NCBI GenBank assembly: GCA_000320545.1
Contig: ADNK01001676.1
Location: forward strand, 1-53,370
Length of the DNA: 53,370 nucleotides
Reading direction: 5' to 3'
Source of the DNA: Bigelowiella natans CCMP2755
Taxonomy: Eukaryota; Cercozoa; Chlorarachniophyceae
Part shown: piece after piece, positions 1-9,658 of the stretch
How positions within the stretch are numbered: position 1 is the first letter of the stretch
Layout: the number at the start of each line of letters is the position of its first letter
The notes under the pieces: model-generated
What the model was told of the DNA's origin: nothing
The model's input: the letters and a program-made list of their open reading frames with translations, nothing else
Databases searched by the model: none
Position numbers and translations under genes: made by a program

Positions 1-330
1 TTTGACTTCCCCCCCCCCGCGGCCCCCGCCCTTCCGCAGATTCGAACCTACTACCCTTCCTAACGGCAACCTTCCTTTATTTTAATGATAAAAAAAATCG
101 GTTTTCGTGTGCCCCCCTCCCCCCTCTCTCTCTCTCTCTCTCTCTATATATTTATATTTATCTTCCTCTCTCACATATAGGTATAGGTATATGTCTCCAG
201 GTATCTATAAAGAAAAAGGATCTAGGTCGCTCAGAAAATCAATATATCCCCATCGAAACAATCAAATACACGAACATCGGAGAGAATGCACACACACACA
301 CACAGACAACACATAATTTATATATATATA

Positions 331-368
<38 letters not shown>

Positions 369-401
369 CAACAATGCGATTATACTTTACATATATCATA
401 G
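1..401. other. Intronic or intergenic start of window, microsatellite-rich
   Basis: The stretch opens with C-rich runs, then (CT)n near 121-146, (CA)n near 288-304 and (AT)n near 319-365. No exon was recognised. It probably contains introns and possibly an upstream exon of the dehydrogenase gene that ends at 698. Confidence 0.4.
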
Positions 402-461
402 GGCTGGCTATGAAGGCTGCTGAGCAAGCAGGAGTGAGAAAACATTACATCCACACGTTAT

Positions 462-518
<57 letters not shown>

Positions 519-698
519 TTTATTTTATTTTTTTTAATTACGATTTGAACCTATCGTGTCTATCAGGTAAAGCTTCCTCTGGGCGAGATGTCAGGTGCGC
601 TGTACACGCTGCTCGAAGTTCAAGATAACCGTGCACACGCCGACAAAGACTTCAGCTATATCTTTGAGTATCTTCGTACACTAAATGACAAGCAATGA
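402..698 (+). CDS. HIBADH: 3' end of a 3-hydroxyisobutyrate dehydrogenase-like gene (last two exons)
   Basis: Two exons are visible: 402-433, entered in phase 1 after ..catatcatag and left at GGA|gtgaga, and 567-698, entered after tctatcag and ending in TGA at 696-698. Together they read LAMKAAEQAG then VKLPLGEMSGALYTLLEVQ, ending KDFSYIFEYLRTLNDKQ. The pattern LA.KAA..AG...P.G..A..LY followed by KDFS...(Y/F)L is the C-terminal helical part of the beta-hydroxyacid dehydrogenase family; 3-hydroxyisobutyrate dehydrogenase of mitochondrial valine catabolism is the closest match I know. The NAD-binding domain and catalytic lysine lie outside the window, so substrate is inferred. The intron 434-566 is largely (AT)n. 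Confidence 0.6.
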
Positions 699-1668
699 GC
701 GGAGGCGACGAACCAAGAAGTTATTTCAGCACATCGCGCATTGTGAAAGTTGCATGTTGCATGCGCGCGACTGTGGTGCATCTTATTGTTCATGCCAAGC
801 TGTGCGGCGGAACAAGTCAAGGCCATCATCATAGTAAGTTGTCTACAATCATCATTGCATAGTGTGTTACATCCAGATGCGATGCGCTTGCCGACAATAT
901 CATTAATTTTATTGCAGAAGGTTCTTGTGCATGCTGCTGGTTAGTCTTGGAGTCTAGCAGTGTGGTGCGTGCACAAAAATCGATCTTTCTAGAGTAGCGC
1001 CGTGTGTTGATTTGTCGTGCACACGGTCATGGTGCGTTTATGATAAGCACTGGAATCCTGGCAACATGCACACATGTCACAATTCATTGTCATTGAGAAA
1101 CTACAGGCTCCATCTAGTTGCAGCGTGCGAGTGCAAACACAATGTTGGCCGATGCACGGCACATCCCAACACAGCGACACACCATGTCGTTTAAATGGCC
1201 AATGTGCCATACGTTGCTACATGGAATCATTGTTATTTGTGTCAGTTTGTTCTCTCGATCGATTTCCTGCTGTGTTGTTTGTTACATCTTGAAAACATCA
1301 CAGCCAAATGAGCAATGAGCACATCGCAAGACTGGCAATCTGTTGCAAAAATCGGAGAATCAAAAGGATGAAACCGAGCAAAATGAATCTGTCGCGTCGG
1401 TTTGTGGTATTTTCGACCCGACCCACGCAGGAATCTGGAAGCGCCTCCTCCTAAAAGCTCCAATCGGCGATTGCACGCAGACTACCGAGATGCTCAGAGA
1501 AGCACAATGTAAATAATCATCGGGACGACTACCTAGAATTGTTGTCGCACATTTATTTTTGCAATCTATTTTGCTCAAAAACTCAGAAGTAGAATTGTTT
1601 CAGAATAATGCAGCGAATAGCACAGTGCGACAACGGTTTTTATCCTAATTAAGCAGAAGTTAAATCAG
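699..1668 (+). other. Intergenic region
   Basis: No coding exon is convincing. Short overlapping frames occur on both strands without codon-like conservation. The region is rich in TGCATG and GTGCA words. It must hold the dehydrogenase 3' UTR and the upstream region of the glutathione S-transferase gene. Confidence 0.4.
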
Positions 1669-2940
1669 ATGATGGCTGCCCATCGCCGACGATGTCGGCG
1701 TGCAGCGCTCGGGGTGAAAGAACAGGCGAATCGAGCGATAAGAGGGCGACAGAACTTGCGGACGTTCATGGATAGTAGTAGCATTCGAGTGTCTGGGCAA
1801 TCAAGAGGCAGGTGGAAGAATCGTTGTCATTCAGCTTTCCTCCCCACGGTTTGGCAGAATTTCACACAGAAGAGAAATGGAAGCTCGAGCCGCGAGATAA
1901 CGAGCGACAAGGAGGAATCTACTAATCCCACCCTGACTCTAGAATATCTCCCCTTTCGTGCAATGGCGGAAACTACAAGATTCATCCTTCATTACGGCGG
2001 TATCGGCTATAGAGACGAGGCCGTCTGGGGACTGACTTTTCACGTAATGAACAACGCCAAAACGTCAACTCCTCAACCATTTTATTCTCGTACGAGAAAG
2101 CCACGTACAAATTCTCAATTTTTTCTCTCAACCTCTCGGTTTCTCGTTATGTTTACCGCACTGCATCTTCCCCCCACCTCCTCCGCCGCACATTGCTTTT
2201 TCAAACGATAGGAAAGGCGCCAGCAAGGGCGCTACCCATTCAATGTAGTTCCCGTCATGCACGTTAGCGAATGTTCCGATGGTGCAACAGTGACCGTCGC
2301 GCAAAGCGGTACGATTGCACGCTACGCAGCTAAGCTCGCAGGGTGCTATCCGACAGACCCACAGCAATGCGCTCTAAGCGATGCTGTGTTCGAGCTTGGC
2401 CAGGAGATGTGCACGATCAACCCTCTTGTCAACTGCTACGTCGGCTCTCAGCATGCCCAGATTAAAGACTGGTACTTCTCCAAGCTGCCCACGCACCTGA
2501 TGATGCTTGAGCGACAGTTGTTTGTGGCAGGGGAATTGCTTCGAAAGCCGAGCGAAAACAGCAGTGAAGTCGACCTATCATCTGCATCGTCATCATCATC
2601 GTCGTCATCGTCGCTCTCCTCAGAGCTGCACTTCTTCGGAGGAAGAACTCCGTCACATGCGGACTTCAATGTGTACCACCATCTTTCCAACGCGCTGTTA
2701 GTGGATCCCAATTGTGTCGAAGAAGTGAGCGGAGAGCTGACGGAATGGATGGGGAGGATGGAGACCTTACCGAGCATGAAATCGTACTTGGAGAAGCGAC
2801 CGAAGCTTGTGGGGATCGGAGAAAATCCCGGCCTTCTCGATAAAACTGGGAGGCTTGTGACTCAAAGAGACCCTGAAGGAATTGCCTGGCTGATGGACGA
2901 TGGGTGTTTCACGTTTGACAATCCTTATTATTCGGAGTAG
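1669..2940 (+). CDS. Glutathione S-transferase, sigma / S-crystallin type
   Basis: Two exons, 1669(?)-2043 and 2212-2940, joined over a 168-bp phase-0 intron (CAC|gtaatg ... acgatag|GAA). The N-terminal thioredoxin-like part has EYLPFRAMAETTRFILHY, with the expected Tyr of strand 1. The next exon continues with YPFNVVPVM, the cis-proline region, then GTIARYAAKLAG, the Gln/Ser-type glutathione site. The all-helical domain follows, with SHADFNVYHHLSNALL and a C-terminal SYLEKRPKLVGIGENPG. The enzyme would conjugate or isomerise with glutathione in the cytosol. A poly-Ser insert near 2581-2616 comes from a TCA/TCG run. About 90 Arg-rich residues precede the domain; they may be a targeting extension, or the true start may be elsewhere (an acceptor ctctag at 1942 would allow another first exon). 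Confidence 0.8.
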
Positions 2941-3648
2941 CTGGTAGTAGGTGGCGACGTTGTGCATCAAATTGTAGACCCTACATAAAATGCAGCAACC
3001 GTTCTAGCGATGAATCATTCCCTAATTTTTAGAACCTGCCATAGCAACGCACTGCACCACAATTAATGCATTGTGTTTTGAGCTGGCGTGGCGCTTGATG
3101 ACATGTACGTTCAGTTCCAGCAGCAAGATGAGTACTGATTGTACGGGTCGTCCAGATACAATTGAGACAATAATGACTAATGACTATACATCTAGCCATG
3201 AGAGTTTCGCATTGCATTTGTCGCTCGATCTCATGAGCAACTTCGCGCTAATCTAGTAGTGATGCATCGTGCTGCAGGGCTGCAGCAAGCTGGTAGCTGC
3301 ATGCATCACAGTTAAGACGCACGTATGAAAACGTGCGTGCTTGTTGCGCTCTTGTGCCATGTGCGCAATGCACAGCGTTCATTGCGCAACAGGCTAGCAG
3401 GCAACTTAAGTGAACTCGTGCCTACTTCGCTGCAAGCGCCATCCTCATTTTAGCACACCGACACGACTTGCATACATGTGCATGCAGCAGTCGATCCTCA
3501 ATGACTTCGTAGCCGTCTGTTGTAAATCTGTGCTATAGTGCGCCATGCAGCTTGCAGCTCGATCATGTGCATAAGATGCATAATAGCATACTCATATTGC
3601 ATGTATCTATCATATGCTTTTGTACTTGTGACGCAATGGAACACCTCT

Positions 3649-3668
3649 TCTATAGCCCCATAAGGCTA
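3649..3668. repeat. Hairpin repeat copy 1
   Basis: TCTATAGCCCCATAAGGCTA. The arms TAGCC and GGCTA pair around the loop CCATAA. An identical copy lies about 530 bp downstream. Function is unknown; it could be a structured RNA element or part of a dispersed repeat. Confidence 0.6.
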
Positions 3669-4182
3669 TATAGCGTAGGCACGTAAGAAAATATGTAGTT
3701 CAGTACACATGTTCTTTACAACACATGCTCTGTTTATGTGTATTTTTTACCCACACATGTTCCAAAGCATATATTTCATGGCATGGATGTGTTTTTAGTA
3801 AGGTATGTGCATTATCCGCAATGCCCGCTAGCCCGCAATAGCCACGCACATACGTAACATATGTATAGTCAGGTATTTAGGCATATTTATTATAAATCCG
3901 ATGTACACTTTATTTTCATTTACATGTACACAGCACTCTTTAGAACACATACAACAAAGCATGTGTACAATGATATATTTATCAATGTCTTTTGTTGATC
4001 CAAGTCACACCACACACACCTGACACCCAAAGCTGCAATATGATAATGTACTAGTACGCTATGCCAGTCAGTGCATTCGAATCTCGAGAGAGTCACTGGT
4101 TACAGAATTTTAGTGCAAAGTACTAGTGAACGTCGTGACATGGGCATGTTCAGGGAACATGTGTGCTTTTGACCCGGTACGC

Positions 4183-4202
4183 TCTATAGCCCCATAAGGC
4201 TA
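4183..4202. repeat. Hairpin repeat copy 2
   Basis: Second exact copy of TCTATAGCCCCATAAGGCTA, with the same TAGCC/GGCTA stem. Flanks differ from copy 1, apart from general CATG/TGCA richness. Confidence 0.6.
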
Positions 4203-4505
4203 CACACTCTGGGTGCATGTACTTTGCGCACTGGCACAACGCAGCACTAGAGCACTACACACAAATGAGACCATTGACGCGCAGGATTTTCTTAATGCTA
4301 AAGGAGATACAACAAAAAAGATTCTAAAGTTACATAGTTTTACGACGCACGCATGCTAGCGCATGCATGTCCAGCACAGTAGACACATGCGACTAAGAGA
4401 GCATCATTGCTTCATGCGCGCACTTGCATCATTGAAACAATTTGAGCTTTCAATGCACAACATCTAGAACATTTGCATCATCGAACACATCTGTCTTTCC
4501 GATGG

Positions 4506-6007
4506 TCATTGCTTTGTCTTTGTAGCTTCGACTATGTACATTGGGTCATGCCCCTTTGGAAGCGTGATGTCGTAAGCCTCTGGATTTTCAAACCCAGCCA
4601 TCCTGATATAAATTCCACCATGTTTCAGAAGGGTACGATGCACAGATTTAGACCAACTTTCTAGTAAGAATGGGGGCTAGATGGCATAATTGGCATTTCT
4701 CTCCATAGCAAAATAGATACTTGAAGTATTGTGCGACGATGAGGAGATGCGTCCAGTCTTGAGTGTTTAGCCATAAGTCGATAGCTTTCGTTGGAAAGCA
4801 CCGATTCGAGAAGCTGTTGATCAAGACGCCACCAGGCTTTAAAACACGGTTGATTTCCTGTGGTGAAGCAGGCCATATATTATCCAATACGATAAATATA
4901 ATTGTTGTGAGCAATACAGCTATGTTTATCTGAAATCTTATCCGTAGTGGGACAATCAGACTATAGTTCTAATATTTGCAGTAACTACCTTGAATATTTC
5001 AATGGGCTTGCTCAAATAATCCACAGACACGACGTTTGTCACGTACTGAGAGACGCACGCAATACACACACACACACACACAGACACACACACACACCTT
5101 TGAGAAGACGCACATACGTCTCGATAGCTCTATATAACATGCGCATGAAACTGTTGTTTTTCTATACTGGAATGAGAAGAAGGCATGTGTGTTGGAATAC
5201 ATCGAATGAATTGTCCGGAAAAGGAAGCTTTGGCTCGAGGTTCATGTCCTGGAGAGGAAATTGTAGCAATTATCATGTAAGTTAATGCCCCCATCTTCAT
5301 ACAAATATTATACATATGTATCTTCGTTTCACCAATATATCACCATCTCATTATACACAAGGCACAAAGATACAGTGACGCTTCCTTTCCGTCTCGTTTA
5401 TTTTAGGTTTTCGGTTCTTCAATGGTGTTGCGACGGAGGGGAAGATATGCGCGTGGTGAGTGGCACTGAGTAGCATGGGTAACCTGCACGACGTAGGATG
5501 TAAGCTGCTTATTTGCTTTCAGCTCTTTCTCGTTCATTCCTAGCCCAATCTACAAGGAGAATGCAGAGCCCAATGGCATTTGGGTCAATTCAACGGCGAT
5601 TTCTCAGAACAGATGATAGGACAGAAAATGAAGGAAGATAACATATAGTTGCAGCACGGCACTAGCTTCTAGCTTCTAGACTTGTTTTATCTGCTGATTT
5701 AAGCACTGAGCGAAGCGCGAGCTTTCCATCCCGCAGCTACCGCTTTAGCTGGCTTGAAGTCTTTTGGGTAGTGTGATATCCACGACGAGCACAAGTCCAA
5801 CACCTCCACCTTTGACGGTGCGCCGACGGGGAAGGTAGCTGCGTTAGCGGGGGGGGGAGCGGGAAGGGGACCAGAACGTAAGACGCACACGTTTGAAGGT
5901 ACAGCTAAAAGATTGCTTACCTCCATAGTACTGTGTCAATGCTTCTATTGCCTAAGATCAGTTTTAAATAGTATATTAAAATTCATAAGAACATATTATT
6001 ATTTTAT

Positions 6008-6046
<39 letters not shown>

Positions 6047-7313
6047 AGTAACTATTCAAAGAAATTTCCATTGTTGTTTGCGTTTGTCGCAGTGCGAGTG
6101 TATTATGTCATTGGCACAACGTCTCTATTCGTTCTCGTTTTTAATTAATAACCCCATAGGAAAGGACCTGATCGTCTATATGTGTTACGAATCTTGGTTC
6201 CGCATAGAATTCAGCATCAATGCTTTCGTCGTATCGCTTAAAATCTGCCGGTCTGTTTTGGATTTGGGTGGGGGGGGAATCAGGAAGGAAGAATAATGAT
6301 CTACTTATGTGTAGAAAGAAAGGTGTACACAAACACTCAAAGCTAATATAATATATTGTTTGCAATAGCACCTGAAAGGAGAGTCTTGTGGATATTGCAC
6401 ATGCGAGATGAGATTTGCTTTTTCGTCCTTGCCAGCTTTCGGATCAATCCTCTTCACGGTTTCCATGTCCGGCGTCTGTTTCGTGTACATGTAGTATGTA
6501 TACAAGCGCAAGCTCGCAATACGTATGAGAGCAATGTCAAATAATGGCTTTGAAGGAAAATAAGCTGATGTATGTATGCAGCAAGCTATTCTGTGTTTAT
6601 GATATATCCCTTCAGTCCAAAGGCGGTTTAAATTTGCGGGGGGGGCACGAAGGATACACATTTGTAACAAAACACCTGCAAGAAGTATGTCCGCGGCTGC
6701 TCTTTGAGGTCAATTTTTGGTTGGTTGCTGTTACCAGTGGTTGTGCCCGCGGAAGCTGCGCACGCTGCGGTTTATTGTGATTAACACATGGCCAAGGGGG
6801 GGGGGGGGGGAGGGGAAAAAGGAGAAGACAGAAAGTGGCGTTGAAAATAGTCTTTTACCGACTAAGTGGGTCGGCATTTGTGGTAACTTCGTGCTAACAG
6901 CTAAGATTACCAGCACCCGTCGCGAGCGTCCCCGTACCCATCATGCCAAGACGCAGGATCGCTCGACGGCTACTTTCCACTTGGGACCGAATGAGACTGG
7001 TGCTTTTCCGAATCTGCGACGCGCCTGTTCCTCCTAGCCCTCCGAAGTGACTCCTGGAGAGGGGGGAGATCCTTCCGGATAGGCGTGCCTTCTAATCGTT
7101 CGTAAACGCAGTAACAGTAAGACATCTAGGTACGACGGTCTCCCCCTACACCCTGTTTCTCACCATGGAGCTCGCAGCTCCCATCTTCGCCAAATTGCTA
7201 CTCATGAACGAGGATGCGAGCAGAATAACGGCCGATATTGCGAATAGGAACAATAGGGTGGTGCAGGAGGAGGAGGGGCGCGGAACCAGTCGACGTCGAT
7301 CCAGGCCACTCAT
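4506..7313 (-). CDS. Plastid-targeted SAM-dependent methyltransferase (Methyltransf_11 type), 12 exons
   Basis: Exons in transcription order: 7313-7150, 7053-6911, 6764-6676, 6475-6372, 6252-6168, 5951-5921, 5838-5741, 5549-5484, 5248-5201, 5045-4989, 4857-4721, 4656-4506. All phases agree and give about 390 residues. Core motifs are FYAEPRFVTHIDDQ, then VEVLDLCSSWISHYP (motif I), IGLGMNEKEL, DMNLEPKLPFPDNSFD (motif II), VVSVDYLSKPIEIF, EINRVLKPGG (motif III region), SFSNRCFPTKAI and AGFENPEAYDITLP. This DLCSSW family is known from plants and algae; its substrate is unknown to me. The N-terminus has a hydrophobic signal peptide (TLLFLFAISAVILLASSF), a Ser/Arg-rich stretch, then a twin-arginine segment SSRRAILRLG followed by an Ala/Gly/Thr-rich h-region. 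That suggests delivery to the thylakoid lumen through a complex plastid. Exon 1/2 splicing (GT|gtaggg) is the weakest junction. Confidence 0.82.
5060..5100. repeat. (CA)n microsatellite
   Basis: An (AC)n tract in a methyltransferase intron, interrupted once by AG. It lies within about 25 bases upstream of the acceptor of the exon ending at 5045. Confidence 0.9.
6010..6043. repeat. (AT)n microsatellite
   Basis: Pure AT dinucleotide run inside the methyltransferase intron between exons 6252-6168 and 5951-5921. Confidence 0.95.
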
Positions 7314-7599
7314 TTCTGCATAAAAATCAAACGCTGATCTTAACGGCACACAATGCCTCAATTAGACGAGAATTACCAATTAGAATCATCATTCGTCCAT
7401 GTCGCAGGTCGGAATAATCATGTAATTTTGCATCAGCCGGAATTTTGAGGATTTTCTGCAAGCTTGTGCTTGAACACAGTCCCGTCGACAAATGCAGATG
7501 AATCGTGGCGATGTCAAAACTGCGACATGGTTGCGTCTTAGTTTTTTCTAGATTTTTTTGTGCATGGTTCCGATTGCCAGTTTTGTTCACATCCATGCA

Positions 7600-7660
7600 G
7601 CTGTCTGGCGGTTCACAGGTTGCGAGCCATCTAGGAACCAAGAGCGAACCACCCAGACTG
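7600..7660. repeat. Imperfect direct repeat, copy 1
   Basis: Shares CTGTCTG, GTTGCGAG, ACCA(A/G)GAGCGAACC and CCCAGA(C/T)TG, in that order, with 7950-8009. Copy 1 has a 7-bp insertion after the first block. Confidence 0.55.
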
Positions 7661-7949
7661 CAATTGATCTTCGGTTGATGTTCACGTTGACGAATTGTAG
7701 GTTTTGCTAGGAGCCTGCATTGGGATGGACGTGGGAGAGGTCACGACAAACCTCGCCGAACCAGCCACACATTCGTTGGGGGTGCTGCTGATTTTTGGTG
7801 TCCCTGAACGATGGTGGACACCGCTGCTCTCTCTGTGGTGTGACACTGTTCAAAGCGGCTGATGGAATGACCACAATGGAAGGATTCCCCCAATGCTGAA
7901 AGGAGGGGATGGTGCATCACAGCAACGTTTGAATGCAAGGGTGGATGTG

Positions 7950-8009
7950 GCTGTCTGACGGTTGCGAGTCATCAAGAAACCAGGAGCGAACCACACCACC
8001 CAGATTGAT
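7950..8009. repeat. Imperfect direct repeat, copy 2
   Basis: Partner of 7600-7660 at about 350 bp spacing, in the same orientation. The final blocks are separated by an extra ACCAC. Confidence 0.55.
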
Positions 8010-8193
8010 GTGGTGTGCATGTACATGTGCACAATGGGCACAGCAACATGGTGTGTGTGTTACACATGCATCACATTGCATGTCTATCACAATGCGTCAG
8101 GGTTTGAGCTCACCATGCAATGCGCGCATTGCGCATCGCACAACCTAGAACAAGCTAGCAAGGCTAGAAGGGTCAAGATGAAAAAGTCATTGT

Positions 8194-9146
8194 TTAATGA
8201 ATGTCCGAACTTTGCCCTGCATTTTGGTCGGAAACAGGAAGCATCTCCAACAAATCTTCCAAACCTAAATCTTGTGATGCCTCATTGGGGTTTTTGAATT
8301 CATCAGGACGATGGAGCCATTGGAAATTATCGGACAATATGTTAGTTTCCCGGTCGTTAGTGTTTTGGGGAGCATTGTAATTGTCTGAAACCATAGAACT
8401 GTCATTGAAGCATAGATCTTGGGAAGCTTCATTGAGGTTTGGAAATTCATCAGGACAACGGAGCCATTGGAAATCATCGGACCAAATTTTAGTTTTCCGG
8501 TCGTCAGTGTTTCGGAGAGCATTATGATTGTCTGAAACCATAAAACTGTCATTTATGCTACTGGAATGGGCCTCTTTCACATCTCCATCCACATCCTCAA
8601 CCATAGATGTTTTGGTTTGAATTTCACTTGCTGAATCCCTTGCACGCTTATGACTTTTCGATGAAGATCTTTCATGTTCGGTTCCCGGAGAAGGAAGGCG
8701 TTTTGGCTTTGAATATGCAATTTGCTTCTCAATGGTCTTAATAGGAATTCCCAACAGCTCAACAAGCATAGCAGCTTCATGCACCCCATTGTGCTGCTTC
8801 TTAATAATCTCGACATAGTTTTGTACTACTCTCGAAATGAACGGAAATTGGCATTGCATATTTTTCACCATTGCCGTGAAGGCATCATTAACACTCGGTA
8901 TGTTTGCATTTTCCAAAACTTTAGTCTTTCCTCTTCCGTTGGTCATCTTTAATCTTTCTTCTTCTCTTTTAATTTTTTCTTTTTGATCTCCGGTGAGGGA
9001 TTTGCAAGTACACAAATGCTTTCTAATATTTTCTTTATCTCTGCTAACCCGTCCTGGTGGTCGTATCTTAAAACATTTCACCTTGCTTTTACAGAGAGTG
9101 CAATAGACATATATGAGACTATCCCCCATGCATTTTCTCCAAATAT
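8194..9146 (-). CDS. Unrecognised CxxC...HxxxC zinc-finger-like protein, family A copy 1
   Basis: An open frame of 311 residues from ATG at 9129. The frame stays open upstream to an acceptor ..cgttgcag at 9150-9147, so a preceding exon is likely. From the ATG: Cys10-x2-Cys13, 25 residues to His38, then Cys42. A basic PPGRVSRDKENIRKH motif lies between them and a charged helix (QKEKIKREEERLK) follows. Residues 80-140 are probably helical (VELLGIPIKTIEKQI). Residues 141-175 are basic and Ser-rich. Residues 193-290 are two 49-residue repeats, and the end is acidic and hydrophobic (EDLLEMLPVSD). The Cys/His spacing resembles BED or C2HC fingers, and the acidic tail resembles an activation domain, so a DNA-binding regulator is a reasonable guess. 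A clear paralogue lies at 35309-36010. Confidence 0.7.
8260..8553 (-). repeat. Two 147-bp in-frame tandem repeats inside the family A gene
   Basis: Residues 193-241 and 242-290 of the 311-residue frame match at 34 of 49 positions. Shared anchors are NDS.MVSDN, SD.FQWL, PDEF and NEASQDL. The paralogue at 35309-36010 lacks this repeat, so it arose or expanded in this copy only. Confidence 0.85.
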
Positions 9147-9334
9147 CTGCAACGTAGGTGGAGCGGCCCTGCTCTCTATGCTCGGTAAGACAAGTGTAAT
9201 AAAATTAAGTAAATTAATGAACTTCAGTTGTATCCCTATTGATCCTCATTCTAATTACACATTCAAACAAAATATTAGAATTATGCGTACCAGCGCTACC
9301 TTTTCAATATATTGAAAAATTGATCTATTTCTGC

Positions 9335-9658
9335 CTAAATATTTTCCGAGTTAGGAAAGAAGTTAATGCTGCAAATGGGCACCTTATTTTCCGCATATGT
9401 GCAATTTGGTGCAGAAAGTATTCGACAAAGAGCCTCCACTTCAGCTTTCGTACAATCAATTGATCTGCTCTCATTAACTCCGACCTTCAGAAATATATGT
9501 TCAATGCTTGTTAAATCTTGAAGGAGTTTAGTTACCCCTTGTTGACGTCTTAGTAAAGAGTTTTCCAGCTTTAGTTCGGAAATCTTTCTTTTAAGGGCTG
9601 AGATTTCCCGTCGCGCATTGTTTAGTTTCTCTTCCATGATGTAAGCATGGGGTGACAA
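9335..9658 (-). CDS. Coiled-coil ORF upstream of the family A gene
   Basis: A 107-residue frame beginning near an ATG in ..CATGGAAGAG. It starts with a leucine-heptad coiled coil (LNNARREISALKRKISELK and ENSLLRRQQ) and ends in a Cys-containing tail. It is on the same strand as the family A frame and 206 bp upstream of it. It may be a separate short gene or an upstream exon of that gene: the family A frame opens with a 3' splice site, but I could not match phases. A coiled-coil ORF in the same relative place and orientation lies at 34610-34792 before the second family A gene. Confidence 0.5.
   Translation of the reverse strand: MSPHAYIMEEKLNNARREISALKRKISELKLENSLLRRQQGVTKLLQDLTSIEHIFLKVGVNESRSIDCTKAEVEALCRILSAPNCTYAENKVPICSINFFPNSENI

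Larger units (their letters stand above)
2941..4505. other. Intergenic region with repeated hairpin motif
   Basis: No exon was seen. The DNA is rich in TGCATGCA, GCATG and CTAG words and holds two identical 20-bp hairpin motifs, annotated separately. It separates the convergent ends of the glutathione S-transferase gene (+) and the methyltransferase gene (-). Confidence 0.5.
7314..8193. other. Intergenic region between methyltransferase and cassette 1
   Basis: Short frames on both strands show no recognisable protein. The minus frame over 7327-7641 is the longest, and I do not recognise it. The region contains an imperfect 60-bp direct repeat (7600-7660 and 7950-8009), and from about 8010 it becomes rich in CATG/TGCA words. 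Confidence 0.4.

Noticed and set aside
7164-7322. 52-codon plus-strand ORF starting MELAAPIFAKLLLMNEDASR
   Set aside because: It lies exactly opposite exon 1 of the methyltransferase, whose signal-peptide reading with a good donor is better supported.
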